DNA from: JAHRAW01 sp965212085
GTDB lineage: Bacteria > Pseudomonadota > Gammaproteobacteria > Arenicellales > Poriferihabitantaceae
Assembly (NCBI GenBank): GCA_965212085.1
Contig: OZ243042.1
Span: 248,001-312,000, forward strand
Direction of reading: 5' to 3'
Length of the DNA stretch: 64,000 bases
Shown: positions 1-8,369 of the stretch, in pieces
Numbering within the stretch: position 1 is the stretch's first letter
How the letters are laid out: every line of letters begins with the position of its first letter
Notes under the pieces: generated by a model
Told to the model about the DNA's origin: nothing
The model's database searches: none
The model's input: the letters and a program-made list of their open reading frames with translations, nothing else
Program-made: the position numbers and the translations under genes

Positions 1-114
1 CGCAAGGGCGATGCCGACCTCGTGGAAAAATTCAACGAGGCCATTCAAACCATCCGCGACAACGGCAGGTACAAGGCCATCAACGACAAGTACTTTGACT
101 TTGATATTTACTAG
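1..114 (+). CDS. Polar amino acid ABC transporter substrate-binding protein, C-terminal end (partial)
   Basis: Reading frame 1 is open from the window edge to a TAG at 112-114 and encodes the last 37 residues of a protein. The tail, with a Lys-Phe-Asn motif, an Ile-Arg-Asp-Asn-Gly turn and a final Tyr-Phe-Asp-Phe-Asp-Ile-Tyr, is typical of the C-terminus of HisJ/ArtJ-type periplasmic binding proteins. Two HisQ/HisM-type permeases follow directly, which supports the assignment. The signal peptide and ligand pocket lie outside the window, so the substrate (histidine, arginine, ornithine or similar) cannot be named. Confidence 0.75.
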   Translation, partial: RKGDADLVEKFNEAIQTIRDNGRYKAINDKYFDFDIY

Positions 115-161
115 GCCGCGACCGCTCACCGCCTGAACCGCTTGAAACGGGGCATCGTGTC

Positions 162-848
162 GTGCAACAGGTAATCGAATATCTGCCGTTCGTATTGACC
201 GGCGCGGCGCTGACCATCGCGGTGGCGCTGTCTTCGTTGCTGATCGCCTGCGTGCTCGGCATGCTGACCGCCACCGCCAAGCTTTCCGGTTCGCCCATCG
301 CCCGCGCCGTGGGCGGCGTCTATACCACGCTGATTCGCGGCATACCGGATCTGGTGCTGATGACCCTGCTGTTTTTCGGCGGCCAGATCCTCATCAACCA
401 ACTCACCGACGCCCTCGGCTGGGGCTACGTGGACGTCAGCCCGTTCGCCGCCGGGGTAACCACCATCGGCTTCATCTTCGGCGCCTACATGGGCGAGACC
501 TTCCGCGGCGCGATCCTGGCGGTGCCGCGCGGCGAGATTGAAGCCGGGCACGCCTTCGGCATGACCCCGGGCCGGGTGTTTTTCCGCATCACCTTTCCGG
601 CGATGATCCGCCACGCCCTGCCGGGCTTCGGCAACAACTGGCTGGTGCTGATGAAAACCACGGCGCTGGTGTCGGTGATCGGCCTGCACGATATGGTGTT
701 CAAGGCCGGTCAGGCCGGCGGCGCCACGCGCCAGCCGTTTTCGTTCTACCTGCTGGTGGCATTGTTGTTTCTGCTGCTGACGGCGTTTTCCAACCTCGGC
801 ATACGCTACCTCGACCGGCGCTACAGCGTCGGCGTGCGCCCGGCCTAA
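162..848 (+). CDS. Polar amino acid ABC transporter permease (HisQ-like)
   Basis: A 228-residue inner-membrane permease that starts at GTG 162. It has several hydrophobic segments and the EAA loop that contacts the ATPase, seen as GEIEAGHAFGM near residue 125. Length and motif fit the HisQ/ArtQ half of a type I amino acid importer. It follows the binding protein by 47 bp and precedes the partner permease by 18 bp, so the three form one operon. No ATP-binding subunit follows; it must lie upstream or elsewhere. The substrate is inferred only at the level of polar or basic amino acid. Confidence 0.88.
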   Translation: MQQVIEYLPFVLTGAALTIAVALSSLLIACVLGMLTATAKLSGSPIARAVGGVYTTLIRGIPDLVLMTLLFFGGQILINQLTDALGWGYVDVSPFAAGVTTIGFIFGAYMGETFRGAILAVPRGEIEAGHAFGMTPGRVFFRITFPAMIRHALPGFGNNWLVLMKTTALVSVIGLHDMVFKAGQAGGATRQPFSFYLLVALLFLLLTAFSNLGIRYLDRRYSVGVRPA

Positions 849-866
849 GCCCCTCGCCCCGCCATC

Positions 867-1559
867 ATGGACTTCGCCGTCATCATAGACAACCTGCCGC
901 TCTATCTTTCCGGGCTGCGCGTGACCGTCGAACTGCTGATTCTGGCGCTGGTCTGCGGCCTCGCGCTGGCGGTTCCGGTGGGCGTGGCGGCGGCCTCGGC
1001 GCGCGCGCCGGTCAACTCATTGCCGCGCGGCTTCATCTATTTCATGCGCGGCACGCCGCTCTTGGTGCAGGTGTTCCTGATCTACCACGGCTTCGCGCAG
1101 TTTGATTTCCTGCGGGAAAGTTTTCTGTGGGCGGTGTTCAAGGAAGCGTACTGGTGCGCCCTGATCGCCTTTTCCCTGAACACCGCGGGCTACACCGCGG
1201 AAATCATTCGCGGCGCCATCAAGCAAACCCCCGCCGGTGAAATCGAAGCGGCGCGCGCCTGCGGCATGTCCGAAGCCACCATGCTGCGGCGCATCATCCT
1301 GCCGAGCGCCTTGCGGCGCGGCCTGCCGGCTTACGGCAACGAGGTCATCTTCATGCTGCACGGCACCGTGATCGCCGGGGTCATCACCATCGTTGACCTG
1401 TTCGGCGCCGCAAAAATCGTCAACTCGCGGCATTTCGTGCCCTTCGAGTCGTTCATCGCCGCCGGCTTTTTCTACCTGTGCCTGACTTTCCTGATCGTCT
1501 ACCTGTTCAAACTGGCGGAAACAAAATGGCACGCCCACCTGCGGCCACGGCGAACCTGA
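867..1559 (+). CDS. Polar amino acid ABC transporter permease (HisM-like)
   Basis: A 230-residue integral membrane protein starting at ATG 867. It carries about five hydrophobic segments and an EAA motif (GEIEAARACGM near residue 127) followed by Arg-Arg-Ile-Ile-Leu-Pro, as in HisM/ArtM permeases. It would form the heterodimeric channel with the preceding permease. The next gene begins only 5 bp after its stop, so it may be co-transcribed with an unrelated methyltransferase. Confidence 0.88.
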   Translation: MDFAVIIDNLPLYLSGLRVTVELLILALVCGLALAVPVGVAAASARAPVNSLPRGFIYFMRGTPLLVQVFLIYHGFAQFDFLRESFLWAVFKEAYWCALIAFSLNTAGYTAEIIRGAIKQTPAGEIEAARACGMSEATMLRRIILPSALRRGLPAYGNEVIFMLHGTVIAGVITIVDLFGAAKIVNSRHFVPFESFIAAGFFYLCLTFLIVYLFKLAETKWHAHLRPRRT

Positions 1560-1564
1560 GTAGT

Positions 1565-2365
1565 ATGAGCGACTGGTTTGAATCGTCCCTCGGTCAGTCC
1601 CTGCTTGAACAAGAGCGGCGTCACTGCCGCAAACTGGTGCCCTCCGGGTACTATCCGAGGAGCCTGCAAGCCGGGCGGCCGTCGGTCAATTTTCTCGACG
1701 GGCTTGAAACCGGCGGGCGGTTTTTTGTCGGCGAACGCGCGCCTCAGGAACGCGGCAAACGCGGCGCATCCGGCGCATCCGACTCCGGCCCGCTCCACTG
1801 TGCGGTGGCCAAAGCATCGGCCATGCCCTTCGCCGACAAAACCCACAACCTGATCGTGCTGCCCCACACCCTGGATTTTTGCGAAGACCCCCACGGCGTG
1901 CTCCGGGAAGTGAACCATATCCTGGTGCCGCAGGGCTGCGTGGTGATCACCGGGTTCAACGGCCTGAGCCTGTGGGGCATCGCCCGCCTGGTGATGAAAG
2001 GCGCGAACCGCCCGCCCTGGAACGGCCGCTACCGCCGGGTCGGCGGGGTGCAGGACTGGCTGTCGCTGCTCGGCTTTGAACTGGTGGGGGCGGCGATGCT
2101 GGCCTATCAGCCGCCGTTGCAAAATGACAAGTGGCGGCGCAAAATGGCGTTTATCGAAAAGGCCGGCGCGAGATGGTGGCCGGGGCTGGGGGCGGTGTAC
2201 GTGATCGTCGGGCGCAAGAAGGAAATCGCCGTCAGTAGCGGCGGGGTAACGCGCTTGCAGTGGCGGCGCCTGCTCCCCGGCATGGCGCAGCCCGCGGCCC
2301 GCATTGATCTCAAACCGGTACTCAAACCGGTACTCAAACTGGTGCGCGCAAAACGCAGCGCGTGA
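1565..2365 (+). CDS. SAM-dependent methyltransferase, YafS-like
   Basis: A 266-residue protein starting at ATG 1565 (Met-Ser-Asp-Trp). An in-frame upstream start at 1478 would overlap the permease and is not preferred. The central part, with LPHTLDFCEDPHGVLREV then a Gly-Phe-Asn-Gly loop, matches methyltransferase type 11 proteins, including E. coli YafS, which also sits beside rnhA-dnaQ. The N-terminal glycine-rich SAM loop is degenerate. The C-terminus ends in a 12-bp tandem triplication (2309-2344) encoding Lys-Pro-Val-Leu repeats, so the tail length may vary. The substrate is unknown. Confidence 0.75.
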   Translation: MSDWFESSLGQSLLEQERRHCRKLVPSGYYPRSLQAGRPSVNFLDGLETGGRFFVGERAPQERGKRGASGASDSGPLHCAVAKASAMPFADKTHNLIVLPHTLDFCEDPHGVLREVNHILVPQGCVVITGFNGLSLWGIARLVMKGANRPPWNGRYRRVGGVQDWLSLLGFELVGAAMLAYQPPLQNDKWRRKMAFIEKAGARWWPGLGAVYVIVGRKKEIAVSSGGVTRLQWRRLLPGMAQPAARIDLKPVLKPVLKLVRAKRSA

Positions 2366-2368
2366 ATT

Positions 2369-2400
2369 CTATGTCCCTATCCCTATCCCTGTTCCTATCC
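2369..2400 (+). repeat. Short imperfect tandem repeat between the methyltransferase gene and rnhA
   Basis: A pyrimidine-rich stretch just after the methyltransferase stop consists of repeated TCCCTA-like hexamers with one divergent unit. No hairpin or terminator is visible here. It is one of many short tandem duplications in this window. Confidence 0.6.
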
Positions 2401-2434
2401 ACATCCTCCTCATCACTCCAACCCGATCATAACC

Positions 2435-2875
2435 ATGCCCGATAAAGTCATCATTTATACAGACGGCGCCTGCCGAGGCAACCCCGGACCGGGGGGCTGG
2501 GGCGCGCTGCTGCGCTTCGGCGCCCACGACAAATCGTTGTACGGCGCCGAGCGCCACACCACCAACAACCGCATGGAACTCCAGGCCGCCATCGAAGCGC
2601 TGAGCGCGCTGCGCCGCCGCTGCCGGGTGGAACTGCACACCGATTCGCAGTATCTCAGATACGGCGTGTTGAAGTGGATGGAGAACTGGAAGCTAAAAAA
2701 CTGGAAGACCTCGGAGCGCAAGCCGGTGAAAAACCGCGACCTGTGGGAGGCCCTGGACGCCCTCATCGGCGAACACCACATCACCTGGCGCTGGGTCAAG
2801 GGCCACGCCGGCAACCCCGGCAACGAATACGCCGACCTGCTGGCCAACCGCGCCATTGACGAGTTGCCGCCATGA
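2435..2875 (+). CDS. rnhA: Ribonuclease HI
   Basis: A 146-residue RNase H1 that degrades the RNA strand of RNA-DNA hybrids in the cytoplasm. The catalytic carboxylates are visible in family order: Asp in YTDGACRGNPGPGGWG near residue 9, Glu in NNRMELQAAIEAL, Asp in HTDSQYL, and the last Asp in WVKGHAGNPGNEYAD. The length matches the E. coli enzyme (155). Its stop overlaps the dnaQ start by 4 bp (ATGA), so the two are translationally coupled. In E. coli the same two genes are adjacent but divergent. Confidence 0.97.
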   Translation: MPDKVIIYTDGACRGNPGPGGWGALLRFGAHDKSLYGAERHTTNNRMELQAAIEALSALRRRCRVELHTDSQYLRYGVLKWMENWKLKNWKTSERKPVKNRDLWEALDALIGEHHITWRWVKGHAGNPGNEYADLLANRAIDELPP

Positions 2876-3597
2876 GGCAACTGGTGGTGGATACCGAAAC
2901 CACCGGCCTGGAGTTTTCCCAGGGCCACCGCGTAATTGAAATCGGTTGCGTGGAAATGATCAACCGCCGCCTGAGCGGCAACACTTTCCACCACTACATC
3001 AACCCGCAGCGGGCCATTGACGAAGCCGCCGTTGAAGTCCACGGCATCACCGCTGATGCGCTCAAGGACAAACCGCCGTTCGCCGACCTCGCCGCCGAAC
3101 TGCTGGAATTCATCAAGGGCGCCGAACTGATCATCCACAACGCGCCCTTTGACACCGGCTTCCTCAACAACGAATTCAAACTGGCCGGACTCGGCGAGGG
3201 AATCATCGAAGCCCACTGCGCCGTGGTTGACACCCTGGCCATGGCCCGCCACAAACACCCCGGACAGCGCAGCGGCCTGGACGCATTGTGCAAACGCTAT
3301 GCCGTTGACAACACCCAGCGCACCCTTCACGGCGCATTGCTCGACGCCGAAATTCTAGCCGACGTGTACCTGGCGATGACCGGCGGACAAGTAACGCTGC
3401 TGGGCGAATCGGGCGATTTGCCCGCGTACGCCCAAACCCGAACCCCAACCGATGGCCCGGGGGACGCCGCCGAAAGCATCGCCACCCCGGTAATCCGCGC
3501 CACCGGCGAAGAGTTGGCGGAACACGAGAAGTGGCTGCAACTGCTGAACAAAAAACCCGGCGGCGTTGTTGAGCGGCAGCTGGAAGACGCGGGCTGA
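2872..3597 (+). CDS. dnaQ: DNA polymerase III epsilon subunit (3'-5' proofreading exonuclease)
   Basis: A 241-residue proofreading subunit. The DEDDh exonuclease motifs are intact: ExoI DTETTGLE near residue 7, ExoII HNAPFDTGF near residue 98, and ExoIII with HGALLDAEILADVY near residue 160. The C-terminal third, which tethers the subunit to the polymerase alpha subunit, is present. It starts inside the rnhA stop. The 3' end runs into a 9-bp tandem duplication (GCGGGCTGA twice) and converges on bamD. No clear terminator was found between the two. Confidence 0.96.
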   Translation: MRQLVVDTETTGLEFSQGHRVIEIGCVEMINRRLSGNTFHHYINPQRAIDEAAVEVHGITADALKDKPPFADLAAELLEFIKGAELIIHNAPFDTGFLNNEFKLAGLGEGIIEAHCAVVDTLAMARHKHPGQRSGLDALCKRYAVDNTQRTLHGALLDAEILADVYLAMTGGQVTLLGESGDLPAYAQTRTPTDGPGDAAESIATPVIRATGEELAEHEKWLQLLNKKPGGVVERQLEDAG

Positions 3598-3652
3598 GCG
3601 GGCTGAGTCAGCGGCTGGCACCGCGCAGTTGCCGAAATCCGCCCTCCGGCTA

Positions 3653-4537
3653 TCAAGACTCCGGCTTTTCCTTCCCGAACCGCGTCAGTAGCGGCGACAA
3701 AAATCCATCCTTCTCCCCGGCTTCCCTGGAAGAACCAGGGGTGCGCAGATTCCGCACCAGCACCGCCCGGCCGTCGTCGCCGAGGTATTCGCTTTTGGGA
3801 AAGTTGAGCGTCAGCACGCGCCGGGCGTCTTCGGACAGGTCGTCCAAGTGCATCCGCCGGTAGCAGAATACCAGCAGCGCCAGCGCCTCTTCCACAGACG
3901 GCGTGGTGGCGTATTCCTCGATCACGCCCTTGGCGCGGTTGACCACCGCCACGTGGGCGTTGCGGGAAAAGTAATAGGCGGCCACCGCCAGTTCATGCCG
4001 GGCCAGCGCGTTGTACAAGTAGTGCGCCCGCGCCCGCGCGTCGGCTGCGTAGCGGCTGGCGGGGAACAGGTTGTAGACGTCGTTAAACGCATTCAGCGCG
4101 TCGCGGGTGATGCTGGAGTCGCGGTCGCTCAGGTCATCGCGCCCGGTGAGGCGGCCGAACAGGGAATCGTTTTCCTGGTAGTTGGCGAGCCCCTTGGCGT
4201 AGTACGCGTAGTCCACCGCCGAATGGGTCGGGTGCAGTTTGATGAAGCGGTCGGCGGCGGCGATGGCGAGGCCGGTGTCGTTGGCGCGGTAGTACGCGTA
4301 GATGGTGTCGAGTTGGGCCTGCTCGGCGTGCGCGCCGTAGGGATACTTGGCTTCCAGTTCGCGCAGTTGATCCACCGCCGTGAGCCAGTTTTTGTTGTCG
4401 AGGCTTTCTTTGGCGATGGCGTACAATTCCTCGGCGCTGATGTCTTCATCCTCTTGGTCCTTGCCGAACAGCGAGCACCCGGACAACAGGGCGAGGACGA
4501 GCGCGGCGATGATCCAGTTTCTGGTTGGCATGGGCAT
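3653..4537 (-). CDS. bamD: Outer membrane protein assembly factor BamD (lipoprotein)
   Basis: A 294-residue lipoprotein component of the BAM complex, which inserts beta-barrel proteins into the outer membrane. The start at 4537 or 4531 (Met-Pro-Met-Pro) gives a signal peptide ending in the lipobox LSGC, with the lipidated Cys near residue 21; the longer frame to 4594 lacks a sensible signal. The body contains TPR-like helices (YGAHAEQAQLDTIYAYYRAND, then the HPTHSAVDYAYY segment). It is longer than E. coli BamD (245) because of an extended C-terminal tail. It is divergent from rluD, an arrangement seen in many gammaproteobacteria. Confidence 0.92.
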   Translation of the reverse strand: MPMPTRNWIIAALVLALLSGCSLFGKDQEDEDISAEELYAIAKESLDNKNWLTAVDQLRELEAKYPYGAHAEQAQLDTIYAYYRANDTGLAIAAADRFIKLHPTHSAVDYAYYAKGLANYQENDSLFGRLTGRDDLSDRDSSITRDALNAFNDVYNLFPASRYAADARARAHYLYNALARHELAVAAYYFSRNAHVAVVNRAKGVIEEYATTPSVEEALALLVFCYRRMHLDDLSEDARRVLTLNFPKSEYLGDDGRAVLVRNLRTPGSSREAGEKDGFLSPLLTRFGKEKPES

Positions 4538-4611
4538 ATAAATCCGTCGTAGAATGGGAAATGGAAAAGAAGCGTAGCGGGTATTTTGCCACAACTTGCG
4601 GCCCCGATGAA

Positions 4612-4629
4612 ATTGGATAAATTGGATAA
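4612..4629 (+). repeat. 9-bp tandem duplication in the bamD-rluD divergent region
   Basis: ATTGGATAA is repeated twice head to tail in the 141-bp spacer between the bamD and rluD starts. It lies where promoters for both genes should be. No consensus -35/-10 pair was identified with confidence. Confidence 0.6.
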
Positions 4630-4678
4630 ATCGAATAACCCGGCGGCGCGCACCCGATCACCCAAAAACCCCGTTACC

Positions 4679-5653
4679 ATGACCGAGCACCACAGGCATT
4701 TCTCCGTGGAAATCCAACCGGCGTTGGCCGGCGTCCGCATCGACAAGGCGCTGGCCGAACTGCTGCCCGGCCATTCCAGGGCCGCCATCCAGCAGTGGCT
4801 CAAGGGGGGCCTGGTGCTGGTGGACGGCGAGCCGGTCAAGCAAAGATTTCCCCTGGCCGGCGGCGAGACCGTGGAGATTTCCATACCGCAACCGCAGCCC
4901 GCGGACTGGCCGGCGCAGGATATGGATTTCGACGTCCTGCACCGCGACGACGACCTGCTGGTCATCAACAAGCCGGCGGGTTTGGTGGTGCATCCCGGCG
5001 CCGGGCAGGCCGACCGCACGCTGCTGAACGGCTTGCTGCACGTTGACCAAACCCTGCGCGCCCTGCCCCGCGCCGGCATCGTGCACCGCCTCGACAAGGA
5101 CACTTCGGGGCTGCTGGTGGTGGCGCGCAACGAGACCGCGCGGCGACGCTTGATCGCGCAACTGGAGGACCGCAGCATGAAGCGGCGCTATCTGGCGGTG
5201 GTCCACGGCGTGATGGTGGCCGGGGAGCGCATTGAGCAACCCATCGGGCGGCATCGGCGCGACCGCCTGCGCATGTGCGTGACCCCGTCCGGCAAGCCCG
5301 CCGTAACCCATGTTCGCGTGGAGCGCAAATTCCGCGCCCATTGCCTGATTCGCGCCGAACTGGAAACCGGCCGCACGCACCAGATCCGCGTGCACCTCGG
5401 CTGGCGCGGCTTCCCCCTGGTCGGCGACAAACTCTACGCCGGACGCGCGCGGCTGCCGCCCAAATCCAACGCCGAACTGACCGCCACCCTGGGGCGTTTC
5501 CCGCGCCAGGCGTTGCACGCCGCGCGCCTGTCCCTGCGCCATCCCGCAGACGGTGAAAGCCGCGAATGGCATCAACCCGCACCGGCGGATTTGCAGGGGC
5601 TGATTGATGAACTGGAAAAAGACCGGCGCCGCCACGAACAACGCGGCCCATGA
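4679..5653 (+). CDS. rluD: Ribosomal large subunit pseudouridine synthase D
   Basis: A 324-residue RluD-type enzyme that converts uridines of 23S rRNA helix 69 to pseudouridine. The start at ATG 4679 (Met-Thr-Glu-His) was chosen over upstream in-frame starts because the S4 RNA-binding domain begins directly after it (RIDKALAELL). The catalytic motif HRLDKDTSGLL with its essential Asp is present near residue 140, followed by GRTHQIRVHL. E. coli RluD is 326 residues. The gene converges on nadC, and a C-rich quasi-repeat fills the spacer 5654-5700. Confidence 0.93.
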   Translation: MTEHHRHFSVEIQPALAGVRIDKALAELLPGHSRAAIQQWLKGGLVLVDGEPVKQRFPLAGGETVEISIPQPQPADWPAQDMDFDVLHRDDDLLVINKPAGLVVHPGAGQADRTLLNGLLHVDQTLRALPRAGIVHRLDKDTSGLLVVARNETARRRLIAQLEDRSMKRRYLAVVHGVMVAGERIEQPIGRHRRDRLRMCVTPSGKPAVTHVRVERKFRAHCLIRAELETGRTHQIRVHLGWRGFPLVGDKLYAGRARLPPKSNAELTATLGRFPRQALHAARLSLRHPADGESREWHQPAPADLQGLIDELEKDRRRHEQRGP

Positions 5654-5700
5654 ACCCTTGGCCCCCCTTGCCCCCATTGCCCCCCATGCGACCGCCGGCG

Positions 5701-6618
5701 TCAATCGAAGCGCAGGGAAAAATCCACGGCCTTGAGGTGCTTGGTCAACGCACCGATGGAAATGTAATCCACGCCGGTCTGCGCGATGGCCCGCACTTGC
5801 TCCGGCGATACGTTGCCCGACGCCTCAAGTTCGGCGCGGCCCCGGGCCATGGCCACGCCCTCGCGCATGGTTGCCAGGTCGAAGTTGTCCAGCATGATAC
5901 GGGGGGCGCCGGCGTCGAGGGCTTGTTGCAGTTGCGCCAGGGATTCCACTTCAATTTCGATTACGATTGCGATTGCGATTGCGATTTCGTTTTCGCTGGC
6001 CGCGTGGTTTGATACGGCGGCGCGCGCGCGGGCCACCGCCTCGGCCACCGAACCGGCGGCGGCAATGTGGTTTTCCTTGATGAGGATTTGGTCGAACAGG
6101 CCCATGCGGTGATTGTGCGCGCCGCCGGTGGCCACGGCGTATTTCTGCGCGAGGCGCATGCCCGGTATGGTCTTGCGCGTGTCCACGACCCGGGCGGCGG
6201 TGCCGGCCACGGCTGCGGCGTATTGGCGTGCGATGGTGGCGGTGCCGGAAAGGGTCTGCAACAAATTGATGGCGGTGCGCTCGGCACTCAGGATGGTACG
6301 CGCGCAACCCTTGACTTCGCACACCACGGCGCCGGCTTCGAGGAGGTCGCCGTCGTGATGCCGCCAGCGAATTTCCACCGCGCCGCCCGTCTGCGCCTGC
6401 GTCTGCGCCCGCGCCCACACCTGCCGGAACGCCTCCTCAAACCACGCCGCCCCGCACAACACTGCGGATTCCCGGCACAGCAGGCGCGCCCCGGCGAGCG
6501 CCGATTCATCAATCAGGGCGGCGGTGAGGTCGCCACCGCCGATGTCCTCCCGCAGCGCGTCGCCCACCAATTTTTCGATGGCGGCGCGCTCCGGCAACGA
6601 CGCGGTTGGCTTGGGCAT
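5701..6618 (-). CDS. nadC: Nicotinate-nucleotide pyrophosphorylase (carboxylating)
   Basis: A 305-residue quinolinate phosphoribosyltransferase (quinolinate plus PRPP to NaMN) of de novo NAD synthesis. Family landmarks include GDLTA near the N-terminus, RTILSAERTAINLLQTLSG, the basic TRKTIPGMR, GGAHNHRMGLFDQILIKENH, and the C-terminal GVDYISIGALTKH. The oddity is at 5952-5995, where a GCGATT-like hexanucleotide repeat expands a beta-strand into an alternating Ile-Ala/Ile-Glu run. This makes the protein somewhat longer than usual. The frame stays open and all motifs are kept, so it is probably functional. Confidence 0.95.
   Translation of the reverse strand: MPKPTASLPERAAIEKLVGDALREDIGGGDLTAALIDESALAGARLLCRESAVLCGAAWFEEAFRQVWARAQTQAQTGGAVEIRWRHHDGDLLEAGAVVCEVKGCARTILSAERTAINLLQTLSGTATIARQYAAAVAGTAARVVDTRKTIPGMRLAQKYAVATGGAHNHRMGLFDQILIKENHIAAAGSVAEAVARARAAVSNHAASENEIAIAIAIVIEIEVESLAQLQQALDAGAPRIMLDNFDLATMREGVAMARGRAELEASGNVSPEQVRAIAQTGVDYISIGALTKHLKAVDFSLRFD
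5952..5995 (+). repeat. Hexanucleotide tandem repeat inside nadC
   Basis: Roughly seven GATTGC/GATTTC-type hexamers occur in tandem. In the nadC frame they encode a two-residue alternation (Ile-Ala, Ile-Val, Ile-Glu) matching the in-out pattern of a beta-strand. Because the unit is 6 bp, gain or loss of units keeps the frame. Confidence 0.85.
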
Positions 6619-6701
6619 GGCCCATTATACGGCGGAAAGCGGCGGCTTTGGGGCGGTTGTACTGCGCTATACTACGGCAACCAACCCACGGGGTTCATGC
6701 C

Positions 6702-8288
6702 ATGCCCGACACCCTGCCCGACAAGATGCCCAAGAATCTATGGTCATTGCTGCAGCCGGCCCTGCAAAAATACCACCGCAACCCGGCGTGGATTTGCCGC
6801 AGCCGTGATGGCCGGCGGGTGGTGACCTACCGGGAACTCCATGACGCGGCGCTGACCACCGCCGGCCAACTCCGCCGACTCGGCATCAAGGACGGCGGCA
6901 CCGTCGGAGTAACCGCCCCCAACGGCCCGGAGTTCAGCGTGGCGGTGCTGGCGGCGTGGAAAATCGGCGCCAACGTCGCGCCCATCCACATCGGCAACAG
7001 CGAACACGAAATCGCCCAACAGATGGAGGCGCTGGCGCCGCAGGTTCTGTTGCAGCACGAATCCGCCATTGGGCATCCGTCCGCCGTGGCGATTGCCATG
7101 ACCGGCGACGCCGAAACCATCGCCGGGGAAGCCGCCCTGGCGGCGGACCACGACGCCGCTCAACTGGCGGCCCGCATCTACACCTCGGGCAGCACCGGCA
7201 ACCCCAAGGTGGTGCGGCTCAGCCACGGCAACCTCGCCTCCAACGTGCTCGCCGCCCGCCGCATCGAAACGTTCACCGCGCGCGACCGGTTTATTTCCCT
7301 GCTGCCGTTTTCCCACGCCATGGGGCTGCTGGGCAACCTGCTGCTGCCTTTGTACTACGGCGCCACCATCGTCTCCCCCCGAGTGTTGGCGGCGGCGGAA
7401 ATCCTGGAGACCCTGCAAGAGGAAAACATCTCGGTGGTGATCGCGGTGCCGAGGCTGTACCGCAACGTCATGCGGGGGCTGGAGAAAAAGTTCCGGGAAG
7501 GCGGCGCCGCAATGGCGGCGTACCGCGCGCTGCTGAAAATCGCGCCGCTGCCGCTGCGGCGGCGCATCAACGCGCCGCTCCGCAAAAAACTCGGCGGCCG
7601 CATCAAGGCGTGGGTGAGCGGCGGCTCCCACCTGGATAGCCGCATCAGCCGCTACTATCACGACCTCGGCCTGCCGCTGCGCCAGGGTTATGGCTTGACC
7701 GAAACCTCGCCGCTGACCAGCATCCAGGAAAATTTCGACGCCGCCCCGGAAAGCGTCGGCAGGCCGGTGGAGAAAGTTCGGGTCAAAATTCACAACCCCG
7801 GCGAAGACGGCAGCGGCGAAGTTTGGATCAAGGGGCCGAACGTCATGCTCGGCTACGAGGATCCGCAGCAGACCGCCGAAGCGCTGCAAGACGGCTGGTT
7901 CAAGTCCGGCGACATTGGCCGCCTGGACGCCGAAGGCCGGCTTTTTTTGACCGGCCGCTCAAAGCGCCTGATCGTTACCGAGGCGGGCAAGAACGTGTAT
8001 CCCGAAGAACTGGAAACCCTGCTGGAGCGCGACCCGGCCATCAAGGAAGCCGGCGTTCTGGAGGCCGGCCGGAAACCGGTGTGCGTGCTGGCCATGGCAA
8101 CCGTGGAAACCGAACGCGCGGCGGCGGCGGCCACCGCCCGCCAAACCCTGGCGGCGTTCAACCAACTGGTGTCCGCCCACAACCGCATCACCCGCTTCGC
8201 GCTGGTGGACGAGTTGCCGCGAACCGCCCTCGGCAAAATGGCGCTGCAGGAACTGCCGGCGATTTTCGCGCGCCACGAGGTGAAGTGA
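6702..8288 (+). CDS. AMP-dependent acyl-CoA synthetase / ligase
   Basis: A 528-residue ANL-superfamily adenylating enzyme. The start at ATG 6702 (Met-Pro-Asp-Thr) avoids overlap with the divergent nadC start at 6618. The P-loop-like AMP-binding motif YTSGSTGNPKVV is near residue 163, YGLTETSPL is the core A5 motif, and SGDIGRLDAEGRLFLTGRSK carries the A7/A8 hinge. The catalytic Lys is expected in LGKMALQ near the C-terminus. It resembles long-chain fatty-acid CoA ligases, but the chain length cannot be read from sequence. It stands as a single gene between nadC and thrC. Confidence 0.85.
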   Translation: MPDTLPDKMPKNLWSLLQPALQKYHRNPAWICRSRDGRRVVTYRELHDAALTTAGQLRRLGIKDGGTVGVTAPNGPEFSVAVLAAWKIGANVAPIHIGNSEHEIAQQMEALAPQVLLQHESAIGHPSAVAIAMTGDAETIAGEAALAADHDAAQLAARIYTSGSTGNPKVVRLSHGNLASNVLAARRIETFTARDRFISLLPFSHAMGLLGNLLLPLYYGATIVSPRVLAAAEILETLQEENISVVIAVPRLYRNVMRGLEKKFREGGAAMAAYRALLKIAPLPLRRRINAPLRKKLGGRIKAWVSGGSHLDSRISRYYHDLGLPLRQGYGLTETSPLTSIQENFDAAPESVGRPVEKVRVKIHNPGEDGSGEVWIKGPNVMLGYEDPQQTAEALQDGWFKSGDIGRLDAEGRLFLTGRSKRLIVTEAGKNVYPEELETLLERDPAIKEAGVLEAGRKPVCVLAMATVETERAAAAATARQTLAAFNQLVSAHNRITRFALVDELPRTALGKMALQELPAIFARHEVK

Positions 8289-8369
8289 ACGGCAAGGTCC
8301 GGCGGGCCGCGTTTGCGAGGTGATACACTCCATTGCTCCACCGCCACCCGCCACCGTCCGAGTAACGCA

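Noticed and set aside
1478..1564. Upstream start for the YafS-like methyltransferase
   Set aside because: The extension overlaps the preceding permease gene and encodes no conserved sequence; ATG 1565 fits the family start.
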